From contig NC_049989.1 of NCBI RefSeq assembly GCF_000003815.2, positions 21,684,325 through 21,748,324 of the forward strand: 64,000 nt of DNA. Reading direction: 5' to 3'. Of this stretch, positions 1 to 9,027 are shown piece after piece. The first letter of the stretch is position 1, and every line of letters starts with the position of its first letter. The notes beneath the pieces were generated by a model. That model did no database searches, was not told where the DNA came from, and was given only the letters and a program-made list of their open reading frames with translations. Source of the DNA: Branchiostoma floridae (Eukaryota > Chordata > Leptocardii > Amphioxiformes > Branchiostomatidae). The position numbers were made by a program, and so were the translations under genes.

Positions 1-658
1 ACCATTCTCCGCAGTCGCCTTTGGGTGTTTTTCCCGGCACCGACCTGCTTCTGTCAGTCTGTCTGATTAGCTGCCCTTTGAGATTTCGCCGATAGAGCTT
101 GTAGCCGGCCTTTTGAGTTTACCCCGACTTTCTTTCTTGAAGAACAACGGTGTCTTCTTTGTTAATGTGTGAATCACTAGCATACTGTTTGCGTGTTGTA
201 ATCAAGAAATAAAGTTTGTGCAGATAAAGTTTGTCAGGTGCAGGTATGCAGAAAGAAGTATTTTGAGCCCTGAACCTACTTTCCTTTGTTTAGACCAGCC
301 CTGTCTCTAGGACCCGTCCCTGGACGAAAATTTGCTCATTGGAACAGAAGCGATGCAACTGTGCTTTGTGTGCACCCTGATCATTGTCTTGTTTCTCCTC
401 ACCAGTGTATTGACAAACCAGCAGTGCCCAGAATGATGTGAATGTACTGTATGTCCTTCCCTGGTCTGTGTTAAGTTTCTCCTCACCTGACTCTATTGAC
501 CAATGAACAGTGCCCAGGGTGATGTAACTGCACATTATGTCCTGCCTTGATCAGTGTATAGTTTCTCCTCACCTCTGTATGGACCAGTGAACAGTGCCTA
601 GTGTGATGTAACTGTACTGTATGTCCCGCCCTGATCAGTGTCTATTTTCTCCCCACAG
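1..658 (+). other. Intron of the ERK-type kinase gene (partial)
   Basis: This is sequence upstream of the recognised ERK exon. It ends in a pyrimidine-rich acceptor (ttttctccccacag, AG at 657-658). I see no coding exon in it. Its right half is a tandem repeat, listed separately. The intron's 5' donor lies outside the window. Confidence 0.6.
351..658 (+). repeat. Four imperfect copies of an ~84-bp tandem repeat that includes the splice acceptor
   Basis: Units begin near 351, 434, 520 and 604 (periods 83, 86 and 84). Each has a TGATGTAACTGTACTGTATGTC-like head and a TTTCTCCTCAC-like pyrimidine tract. The last, partial unit supplies the pyrimidine tract and AG of the acceptor used by the ERK exon. 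The first unit has TCCTCACCAG at the same place, so a second AG acceptor is possible there. The other two units have CACCT instead of CAG. Confidence 0.75.
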
Positions 659-772
659 CCGGTGGCCTCTGAGCCCTTCAAGTTCGACACAGAGCTGGAT
701 GATCTGCCTAAGGAGAAGTTGAAAGAAATGATCTGGGAGGAGACGAAGTTTTTCAGCCACCAACACAAGTGA
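659..772 (+). CDS. ERK: Last coding exon of an ERK1/2-type MAP kinase
   Basis: An ERK is a cytoplasmic and nuclear Ser/Thr kinase at the end of the Ras-Raf-MEK pathway. The exon follows a clear AG acceptor and is open in phase 0 for 37 codons to TGA at 770-772. It encodes a peptide containing [20 protein letters not shown] and then [13 protein letters not shown]. This closely matches the C-terminal extension of animal ERK1/2 ([23 protein letters not shown] in human ERK2, from memory of the family). The final residues, after EET, differ from the vertebrate end. Only this exon is in the window, so the catalytic domain lies to the left. Nothing ties it functionally to the TLR array next door. 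ERK1 and ERK2 cannot be told apart in an invertebrate with a single gene. Confidence 0.9.
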   Translation, partial: PVASEPFKFDTELDDLPKEKLKEMIWEETKFFSHQHK

Positions 773-1020
773 GACAGGTGAGGGAGCGTTCCTTAGTCCT
801 GTTCTTATTTCTCGGCAGATTGTACAAGTAACTCCTTAGGTCCTGTTTCTGTAGGCAACAAAGGAGTGAAGAAATTATTGGTTATTGCAGTGTTCGAAAT
901 ACTGGACTACAGTTTCTACCATTTGCAGAAGGATTTTCAAGGTTGCAGAAGAAAAATGTAATAATCTGCAATTTTGCCGAATGGAAAAAAATCAGGCTTT
1001 GATTCAATGGTTCTTAAAGA

Positions 1021-1232
1021 CACTGTAAATGCATGTAAGTTTGCGGGGATTTAATTTCGCGGAAGCGGAAAAAGGGACTTTTCGCTGTGGTTTTGAGTTC
1101 GCGGTAACACCATATACTACAATCTAATACCATAATAGAAAAATGTTCGCAGTGGTTTTAAATTTGCGGTGAAGTGGTCACCGCGAAAACCGCGAACATT
1201 AATCTACCGCGAACATTTCTGCATTTACAGTA
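1021..1232. mobile_element. MITE-like element with inverted ends (CACTGTAAATGCA / TGCATTTACAGTA)
   Basis: The left end (CACTGTAAATGCATGTAAG) and right end (ATTTCTGCATTTACAGTA) are inverted repeats. The interior holds several TTCGCGG / CCGCGAA words in both directions. Length is about 212 bp with no coding capacity. Similar GTTCGCGG-rich palindromic elements are common in invertebrate genomes. The target-site duplication is not clear, so the exact ends are uncertain by a few bases. Confidence 0.7.
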
Positions 1233-3137
1233 TGTTAGCCAGGGAATGCTGCCTGCTGTCCCTATGGCTCAGAAAGGCTATGGGAATACCTTGACCATTA
1301 ATGTTTTAAAGTTTGATAACCAAGTTCTCTTGTGGAACTTTGAAAAACGATGAAGGAAATAAGATAAGTATTTAAACGTCTGTTGCAGATCGGATATAGA
1401 AAATGAATAGTGTCTCTGCTTACACTAAAAACAGTTACTCAACCAACTGGATATCAATGATTTTGGAACTCAGTTACTTGAGTAATTGCTTTTTGGCATA
1501 TCTTATTACCTTGATGTCTAACCTACATTGATGTTCCTCTCCTTGTCCCACAGGATTCAGCAGAAGACTGTCGCCAGCAGCATTCCCCCCCTCGCCCCCC
1601 CTCCCCACGCCCCCCTCCCGCTGACATGCGAATGTACATGGAGCATTTTCACACACCTGTGACTTGATATTGTGGCTGTGCCTCCAACTTGGACATAAAA
1701 AAAACAGGAACAGTGGATTTCTGTACAGCCAGACTAAGCTGTTTTCACCATTCTACTACTGCAGGGCTCGAAATACTGTCTATATATACAGGTTAGTGCT
1801 GGGTATAAAGTGGAGTGTGCAGGTATTTCTGATGTCTACATTTACCTGCACTGGCTCGTTATAAAACCAGCCCAAAAGTACCTTGCATTTTTTAAAGAGT
1901 CTTCCTATTATATAGGAGATTACAAGATTAGAAAAGGACGACCAAAAACGTCTTTGAAAAAAAAAACACCACCAAAAACTTAAATTATTTTTGATTTACT
2001 AAAAGGAACAGAAAACATTTGGCAGAGATGATTTTAAGCATTGCCCAAGAAAAGTATTTCGAGCCCTGCCGTTTCCTTGAGTCTGTTGAAGAAAAGATGA
2101 TTCCATATCTTGTGGAAGTTGTGCGGAGAATGATTTGATATTGTACAGCTAACAGGGAACTGTAAGGTGGTGTTCCAGAGCTATCCGTAGGTATATCTAG
2201 CAGATAGAGATATATAAATTGTATAATGTTGTAAACCTTGAAGAGGGGAACTATTGAATTATTGTTTTAGCACTTACTTTATATACAGGAATGGCTCTCT
2301 TAAACCTTGACCATGCCCACTGCTTAGTTTATGTAAGGGGAGTGGGTTTCGGTCTTTTTGGACAAGACGAGCGCTACTTTTTGTTGATTTCTAAGCTTGC
2401 GAACATTTCCAAGGCAGACAATGTATGAAGAGGAAAAGAAATTTAGCTTACAGTAATTTTTTTGTTTTTGTTTTTAAACTGAATGTGAAGGAATAAGTGT
2501 AATGGTGCGGACGGGGTGTACATACGGTTTGGGAGTGGACAGAACTACAGGGTAGGGAGAGTGGCGGGTCGCAGAGCTTCGTACTTCATGGTCAATATTT
2601 GTAAGTCTGTCACAGAACTCTGGTTAAGAGGACAGGGAAAATGTAATCATCTAAAAAAGCCCAAAACTCCTGAGCCCAGGACAGGATTGGAGATGCCTGA
2701 ATTTTGATGGAAATGTGCCGTTTTGGTCGTCAGGTAAAACGTAACTTTGCTTTCAGCAACAAGTTTTTAATATCATGTACATGTAGATGTCCATATGCCC
2801 AGAGACAAAGTGTTTCCACATTGACAGGACCAGCATTGACACATCGACCAAACAGGTTATAGATTATAGACATTTGGTTAGGGCCGGTCACTTGCATCAT
2901 ACGACAGCAAATTGGGTGCATTCTTCGAACAGTTGTGAATGTGTGGTACCAATATGGCTGTTTTCTTGTAGATCCTTGTGAGTGTTTAGTTTGTCATAAC
3001 CTTCTTGAAATGTACAATGAAGATTTGTAAAGGGGGCTTTAGGGCACCTCTGTCAACCCGAAAACCACGGGCATTCTTAGCTGAAAAATGCTTTTGTTGA
3101 CACTTGCCAGGAAGGTGGTTTTTGTGAAGAATGTTAA

Positions 3138-3440
3138 ATGTTTCTGTACTTGATTAATGAAATGTTTCTGTATTTCTGTACTTGGTTCATGAAATGTTTC
3201 TGTATTTGGTTAATGAAATGTTTCTGTACTTGGTTCATGAAATGTTTCTGTACTTGGTTCATGAAATGGTTCATGAAATGTTTCTGTACTTGGTTAATGA
3301 AATGTTTCTGTACTTGGATAATGAAATGTTTCTGTATTTGGTTCATGAAATGTTTCTGTAATTGGTTAATGACATATTTCTGTACTTGGTTAATGAAATG
3401 TTTCTGTACTTTGTTAATAACATATTTCTGTACTTGGTTT
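3138..3440. repeat. 24-bp minisatellite, about 12 copies
   Basis: The unit is close to AATGTTTCTGTACTTGGTTA plus ATGA. Variants change TTA to TCA and CTT to TTT, and one shortened unit occurs near 3263. Because 24 is a multiple of 3, long frames stay open on both strands (FCTWFMKC on +, NQVQKHFM on -). These are not read as genes. Confidence 0.9.
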
Positions 3441-4564
3441 GTGCATTGCACCGCAGCCTACACGTCACTTGTTGGAAGGGGTGCAACAATGCTGTTTAAT
3501 ACACCAAAGGTAGTCAGAGGAAGTTTTAGTCTGCAGGGTTTTCTCACCTAAGCTCAGCACTGAAAAGTTCTGCATTACAAAAACCTTGAATTTACAGTTT
3601 TTATTTTTGGGACTTGGCAACTTTGTATGACCACTGACCAGTATTTTAGATTTTCAGAGACGATACCATGATGCATAAAGCAGCATGACCAGTTTAATGA
3701 TGTCCAAAACTTCACATCAGTTCTACCAGTAGGGCTTCCATCTTGGTGCCATGAAAATTTGGGAATTATTTTTTTGATTCCTGAATAAAAAAACTTCAAG
3801 TGACCCTCGTACTGTGTAGATAGATCCGCTGTTATCTGAAATTTTCTTTGCACCGCTCAAAGGGAGCCTGAATTCTTTGCACGTTCAATTAAACAAGACC
3901 ACATTAAGCACTTACTTGGCTGCCTGTTTTTTAATAAAAACATCCCATTTCCAAACTGATGGAGAAAAAAAAGTGAAAACCCCCAGCAGACTTGACTTTC
4001 AATGGAAATTTTGACTCGTCAATTAGAAGATTTAGCAAAGCAATGTTCATTCCTCTGTTATATTTTACAGAAGAAAGCAATGATGGTACATTTTAACATT
4101 GAGGCCACACCAAGTTATGTCACTGGTTGTTAGACTTTCTAATGTGAAAAAAAGAAAGAGATCATTATGAAAACAAAGTGTTTGGAGGAATGCTTGAATC
4201 TGACTATATTCATTTCAAAAAACTGTGTGTACCAAGGTACAGACTTTCCCTCATACTCTGTTTTCATGCAGAATGTTCCAAGAACCACGAATTGATTTGG
4301 TGTGGCCTTTAATAGACTGGTAAAAAAAGGGTTTGGAAAGACACTGGGAATTTGACAATCTAATGAACGTAGTGAAAGGCAAGTATTTCTTTAGTGAGAA
4401 AAGATGAATGTTGGAGGTGCTGTATCTTAGCTGAAAGTGAATCTTGTAAGAAGATGTGTTGTAAGGCTTAAGATGTAAGATTTCTTCCCAGCGTCTAACG
4501 AGCTTAAGACGGATCATTCTAATGCAGATGTTGTGTACTTGTTATTCCAGGTACCAGCTTTACT

Positions 4565-4644
4565 TTAACCCTCTTCCTACTACCATACCCTGGAATAGCA
4601 CACATTCGGTGCCAGAATGGGTACCTTGGTAGGAAGAGGGTTAA
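4565..4644. mobile_element. 80-bp palindromic element ending in TTAA
   Basis: The left arm is TTAACCCTCTTCCTAC and the right arm is its inverse, GTAGGAAGAGGGTTAA, with about 30 bp between the longer arms. TTAA flanks and ends beginning CCCT are hallmarks of piggyBac-type insertions. This would therefore be a very short non-autonomous copy. No empty paralogous site is available here, so the class call is tentative. Confidence 0.6.
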
Positions 4645-5026
4645 CCCCATGTTGCTGTTAGTCTGAGACGATGTAGTACAGAAGTGTGGGACTTAACCTA
4701 CAGCAGAAGAAGGAATCCGACTACTATATGTACGAGAGTATTTTACATAGCACATATTTTTAAGTTACCGAGAAATCTGCTTGTTAAAGCCAATAATAAT
4801 TTTTGTTGTGGTAACCATGGTGAAGATTTGAGTTTTGTGCACCTGTGGTACGTGTAGCTACAGTAGTGACGTGAGCCGGACGGTGAGAAGTAAAAAGTGT
4901 TCTAAAAGCAATCAGTACAGACATGGACATGCTGGCGTAGTGACGGACTGGTGTGTATTGTTACAGGATCAGGCTATTAGTCAACCATACCTGCCATTTT
5001 TGGACCATTTTTTGTCCTTGATGTAC

Positions 5027-5032
5027 AATAAA
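5027..5032 (+). terminator. Poly(A) signal AATAAA, probable end of the ERK transcript
   Basis: AATAAA is followed by a T/G-rich stretch (gtgtgtgttttatgtttgtgtg) about 35-60 nt downstream, as expected for a cleavage and polyadenylation region. The link to ERK is by position only. Confidence 0.5.
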
Positions 5033-5274
5033 GGAATCATATAAAAGAGGAAGTATCTACACTGGTGTGTGTTTTATGTTTGTGTGCGTTCACTGCCTCC
5101 TGTGTAGATGACGTAAGGGGGACTGCCCAATGTACCCGCACCCCTATTTGGGGGTTTGGTTTCGGACCTTTAACTTGAGAAGCTTGTGATCTTTAGTGGC
5201 ATAGCAACCGTGTAAATACTAAATAGTTATTGCCACGTTTTCTGACGGAGTTCTTTGTTGAGAAACGAGGAAAG

Positions 5275-5403
5275 CGGAACAAGGAAACGCAGGTGCCAGT
5301 CTTGTGACTGTGAGCGGGCCGCAGACCGACCGGTGTTCCAGACGAGAGACGGCCGTCCCTTCCGCGCCGCCGGTTCAGCTCTTCCCACAGACAACTGAAG
5401 AAG
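5275..5403 (+). other. Leader-exon-like block A (upstream of TLR gene 1), with GT donor
   Basis: This is the first of ten related non-coding blocks in the window. The shared core runs CGGAACAAGGAAACGCAGG, then CAGACC..GGTGTTCCAGACGAGAG, then CGTCCCTTCCGCGCCGCC and GGTTCAGCTCTTC. It ends AAG|GTGGGT (donor at 5404). It has no long ORF or ATG. I infer an untranslated first exon of a TLR unit. Block B lies closer to gene 1, so A may be an alternative or unused leader. Confidence 0.5.
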
Positions 5404-6210
5404 GTGGGTTGTAGAAACTTTCTAACTTTTGAAAGCTTTATTTGCAGTTCTTTTATACAGTACAGTACTTGGGGGTGAGGCATTCGTAGACTGGCAGTCC
5501 CAGATAAGATGTCACCGGCGCAGATTTTACGTGACAGTCGCCCTGAGCCTGAGCGGTCCTCTTTGAAGCTGATTCTTTAATCTACCTTTCTTAGTCTCTC
5601 AGTAATTTCACGAATAGGTTTCGGCGTCTATTTGTCGCAGACTTCTGTGTCCACTTAAACTTAAGTTAAATTAAAGTGAGAGTTTTAAAAAAATACGAAG
5701 AAAACAGCCAGTAAACTACCCGGTGGACATAAGAATTACACTAAATTAACAAACCAGCCATCAATTATTAGTTTATTGCAAATTCCTGCCCGAAAGGGGA
5801 CAAAAAAATTGTTAAAAACAGTAAAGAATATGTCTACTCTAGTCTAAAAGCTAAGTTCTAATTGTAACTTGTTAGGTTCAACTTCCGAGACAGTGGAAGA
5901 CGAAGGATCTTACCTTTTCTATATAATGTGTGGGTTCTGTGATGTTACGAAGAATGTAGTTTTCTTTTTGGTTGTAAATTAACAAGTTTAAATTACAGCT
6001 CGGGTCGAAGTAATGGAGCGTAAGGCGTTTTAGACCGGTTTTCAGAGAGCCCCCATTTCCTTCTCGGTACGTGTTCTTCTAAAGGGTAACAAGCTTAGAA
6101 CCCTGAAACTCCCCACCCTGTTGCACAGGAGACTTAGAGGCTTATCAACACATACAAATACACACACGGGCTATATACGACACCGTGCCATGCATACCGG
6201 AAACTAAGCT

Positions 6211-6506
6211 AAGAGGGATGGGAGAACGAGAGGTCACAGCCTACACTTAACAAGGCCAATATCAAACACCACCAGAAGACATAATTTTTTTCGCAACAGA
6301 GTGGTGCCGTGGTGGAACGCACTGCAAGTGGTTACAGCACCAACAGTCAATAGTTTTAAATCAAGACTTGACAGGGCCATGGAAGACCATCCCATTATGT
6401 TCAACTATAGAGTCTTAGACAAACCACACAAACCAACTATGACTGTATGCTGACCGAAGAGTAAGAAGAGCGGTTTAAACTGGAGCGAGACTCCTACCCA
6501 ACCGAA
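6211..6506 (+). mobile_element. 3' end of a 5'-truncated CR1/L2-like LINE
   Basis: The + frame reads GRTRGHSLHLTRP, then RRHNFFRNRVVPWWNALQ, then APTVNSFKSRLDRAM, and stops at TGA 6451-6453. This is the familiar C-terminal end of LINE ORF2 (FF..RVV..WN.LP..V..A.TVNSFK.RLD). A short 3' UTR follows and runs straight into the 5-bp tail repeat. The reverse-transcriptase core is absent, as expected for 5' truncation. Confidence 0.75.
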
Positions 6507-6653
6507 GACTCGACTCGACTCGACTCGACTCTACTCTACTCTACTCTACTCTACTCTACTCTACTCTACTCTACTCTACTCTACTCTACTCTACTCTACT
6601 CTACTCTACTCTACTCTACTCTACTCTACTCTACTCTACTCTACTCTACTCTA
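6507..6653. repeat. Pentanucleotide satellite (GACTC)n then (TACTC)n
   Basis: About six CGACT units are followed by more than 20 CTACT units. It directly follows the 3' UTR of a LINE fragment, so it probably began as the short tandem tail typical of CR1/L2-like LINEs and then expanded. Confidence 0.9.
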
Positions 6654-6689
6654 CACAGCGTTACTTCAACGGTAACGTGTCGTATTCAA

Positions 6690-6905
6690 TAGTACAGAAA
6701 CAAATACAACAATCTGACAAAAGGAAATATTGCCAAGAACAATTTAAAGCAGCATCCACGAGTAAAACCTGGAAACTAATCAATGAGATTCTGATCAGAA
6801 AAAAGCAACTAATACTCTTAAAGTTACTGACGGGGAACTTGAGGTATCTGATCCAAAAGCCATAGTTGACAAATTCAATGATTTTTTGCATGTTTGGAAG
6901 TTCTG
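6690..6905 (+). mobile_element. LINE ORF2 fragment (linker between endonuclease and RT), frameshifted
   Basis: One frame gives SDKRKYCQEQFKAAS, then KTWKLINEILIRKKQ. After a frameshift near 6810 a second frame gives TDGELEVSDPKAIVDKFNDFL. The pattern KTWK.INE.L....DG....DP..I...FN.FF is typical of the segment before the RT domain in CR1/L2-type LINEs. It is a remnant separate from the 3' fragment on its left. Confidence 0.65.
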
Positions 6906-7493
6906 AGTGGATGCATCTGACACACCCTCCCATGCAGAACTAATCCCGCGGCAAACGTAAAAGCCTTACGGTATCAGTGAGGCATTTGTTTATGCCACTG
7001 GATCATCCCTGATCAGTGACATTGAAGATGAGTATGACTTTGTGTAGAATCCCTACAAATGTTGTTTTTTCTTCATGGCCATAATGCGTTTGCGCATTGT
7101 TATATTGTTTCTATAAAGAAACATAGACGGTGACATGTGTATTCAATTTACAGTAACTGTTTTCGACACCAAAATTTGTGAAGAAGTGTTGAATACAACC
7201 TACTTCAGACATGTATATCCTCTGCTAGAGTACAGGAACCTGAAATGTGCAAGCATGCGTTTGATGGACAATATGTTGGTTTATATTCCATGTACATTTC
7301 AATTACAGAACACGTTTGGTTCGGAAGTTATGATTGTGCAAAGATGTTACTAAATGACACATTATCAAGTATGAAAATTGGCCCACTTTAAAGGATAATT
7401 GCGTAGCAACAAAACAAGAACCCAGTCTTTACAAGCAAGCCTTTCATAGACAGTATATTGGTTTATCTTTCAAATAAATTTCAATAACGTGTG

Positions 7494-7562
7494 TCAGTCT
7501 GTGTGTGTGTGTGTGTGTGTGCGTCAGTGTGTGTGTGTCTCTGTGTGTGCATGTTTGCGCGC

Positions 7563-7618
<56 letters not shown>
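7494..7618. repeat. Compound (TG)n-(GC)n-(TG)n dinucleotide repeat
   Basis: There are TG tracts with a few interruptions, then about nine GC units (7557-7576), then about 20 TG units. Long alternating purine-pyrimidine runs of this kind can adopt Z-DNA. The open frames across it are artefacts of the repeat. Confidence 0.95.
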
Positions 7619-7619
<1 letters not shown>

Positions 7620-8556
7620 TTTGATGACTTTAGGGCAAAGGCACATGTATCTATGTTCGGGCTCAGGATGATAAGGTCTTTTAGTTCTCAATCATATGTG
7701 AAAGACATCGACTTTCGAACGCCAGCTACACTCCGATTCGGTCGAGTTCAACATCACAAAAGTAACAAGAGTCTGAAAACTCTGAAAACCTGCATGAAAT
7801 ATCTTGTGTTGTGATGGTGTGTACTGTGTTGTGGGGTTGATATGGTTTGATGGTAAATGGTGAGATCCAAAACTACACCTTTTTAGTGACCTCACCATTT
7901 CATTTTTATTTCCTATTGTTACACCTACACGTGGCACATATCGCTAATGTGTATATAATTGTTAATTCCATACAGAGGTGACAGAGATGGTCACAGTTAC
8001 TCTTTCTAGTTGTTGATCTGTGCAGCCATCAGCTTCACCTTTTACATGTTCTGCTGGGACATATCCCTTATGTGTATATAGTGATTCACCCCGCACATCC
8101 GCTTATCATAGCTAATTGCACCCAGCTGACTTGCTATCAACTAGGACCACTCTACTAACTAAAAGTCAAAAAGGGGTGTAACTATTTTTTTGAAACGAAC
8201 CAAAAACAGCAGCAAACTTCTAATGCGCGCTATAGCACAATGGCTCACACATTCCATCCCCATAGCAAAGGAAATCGCAATCCATCCAGAGGTTCTAAAG
8301 ATATCGCTCCGGAATCACAAAGATCCCTACCAGAATCAATACCTGCTTTTTTCCAGCACTGCAGGAAAAAAACGATTACAGTGAACAGGCGCTCTGTTTT
8401 CTGATGGAATTGTAGAAAAGTGTTTTGATGATATTCCGTAGCATAATAACCAGTGAAACACGCTTTATTTTCGGATGGAATTTTCGTAGATTTAAAAAAT
8501 AAACAGGTGAATTACTAAATATACGTGACAACCGTCATCAAGAGACACACCTTTCC

Positions 8557-8768
8557 TTAGGATTAGGTCACACTTCCAAACCGGGGTCCGACCGGGCAGC
8601 TTTCGGGAGTGGAAAGAATAATATAAAAGACATCAAAATACACAAAATGTCAACATAAGATTCATGGTCATAATTTGTGTATATTTCTAAGTAAACATTT
8701 AATTTTTCGTTTCTTTAAACATCCCGGCCGGGCCCCGGTTTGGAAATGTGACCTATACTATAGGCCTT
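8557..8768. mobile_element. GTCACATTTCC-family MITE, copy 1
   Basis: The inverted ends are TTAGGATTAGGTCACACTTCC and, inverted at the right, TATAGTATAGGTCACATTTCC. CCGGGGTCC / GGCCCCGG arms lie just inside. The same family recurs at 20852-20998 and 59230-59418. The flanks ACACACCTTTCC and CCTTACCTGGCACCTGCG join as uninterrupted sequence in the paralogous spacers near 19545 and 57880, so the insertion can be seen against empty sites. Confidence 0.75.
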
Positions 8769-8894
8769 ACCTGGCACCTGCGTGTCGTGACTGTCCTTTT
8801 AAGTCCAGACTTCCTTCTTACCTTTATGATGGACAATGGTGACATTCACACTTCCCACAGAAGGTGACGTGGGCGGTATACATTTCAGACAGAG

Positions 8895-9027
8895 CGGAAC
8901 AAGGAAACGCAGGTTGCAGTCTTGTGAGCTGGTCCCAGATTGACGGGTGTTCCAGACGAGAGACGGACGCCCCTCCGCGCCGCCACCACTGCGGGTCAGC
9001 TCTTCTCACAGACATTTGTCTGAGCAG
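8895..9027 (+). other. Leader-exon-like block B (TLR gene 1), with GT donor
   Basis: It carries the full conserved core: CGGAACAAGGAAACGCAGG, then GACGGGTGTTCCAGACGAG, then a C-rich CGCGCCGCC part, then TCAGCTCTTCTCACAGAC, ending CTGAGCAG|GTGAGT (donor 9028-9029). A conserved CACCTGCGTGTCGTGAC word lies about 110 nt upstream. The nearest downstream acceptor matching the other units is at 12021-12023, so the intron would be about 3 kb. It is likely the 5' UTR exon of gene 1. No transcript evidence is available here. Confidence 0.6.

Larger units (their letters stand above)
773..5032 (+). other. Probable long 3' UTR and flank of the ERK gene
   Basis: There is no credible coding exon between the ERK stop and the AATAAA at 5027-5032. 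If that signal is used, the 3' UTR is about 4.3 kb; vertebrate ERK2 mRNAs also have long 3' UTRs. The stretch carries a MITE (1021-1232), a 24-bp minisatellite (3138-3440) and a small TTAA-ended hairpin (4565-4644). The open frames in it are short or arise from the minisatellite. The UTR limit is inferred, since earlier poly(A) sites could be used. Confidence 0.45.
5404..8556. other. Region between leader blocks A and B, with LINE debris
   Basis: No gene is recognised. Near 5760-5815 there is a T-rich stretch (tagtttattgcaaattcctgcccgaaaggg) that resembles one at 47800-47840 and looks like the reversed 3' end of a LINE. LINE coding fragments lie at 6211-6506 and 6690-6905, a pentamer satellite at 6507-6653 and dinucleotide repeats at 7494-7618. 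The part from 7620 to 7760 recurs near 9460-9560 and 57550-57700, so it is shared spacer sequence. Confidence 0.5.

Noticed and set aside
3138-3551. 137-codon frame FCTWFMKC repeats and its 105-codon antisense partner
   Set aside because: Pure translation of a 24-bp minisatellite; composition is not protein-like.
7491-7814. 107-codon frame rich in CVCV
   Set aside because: Produced by a TG/GC dinucleotide repeat.
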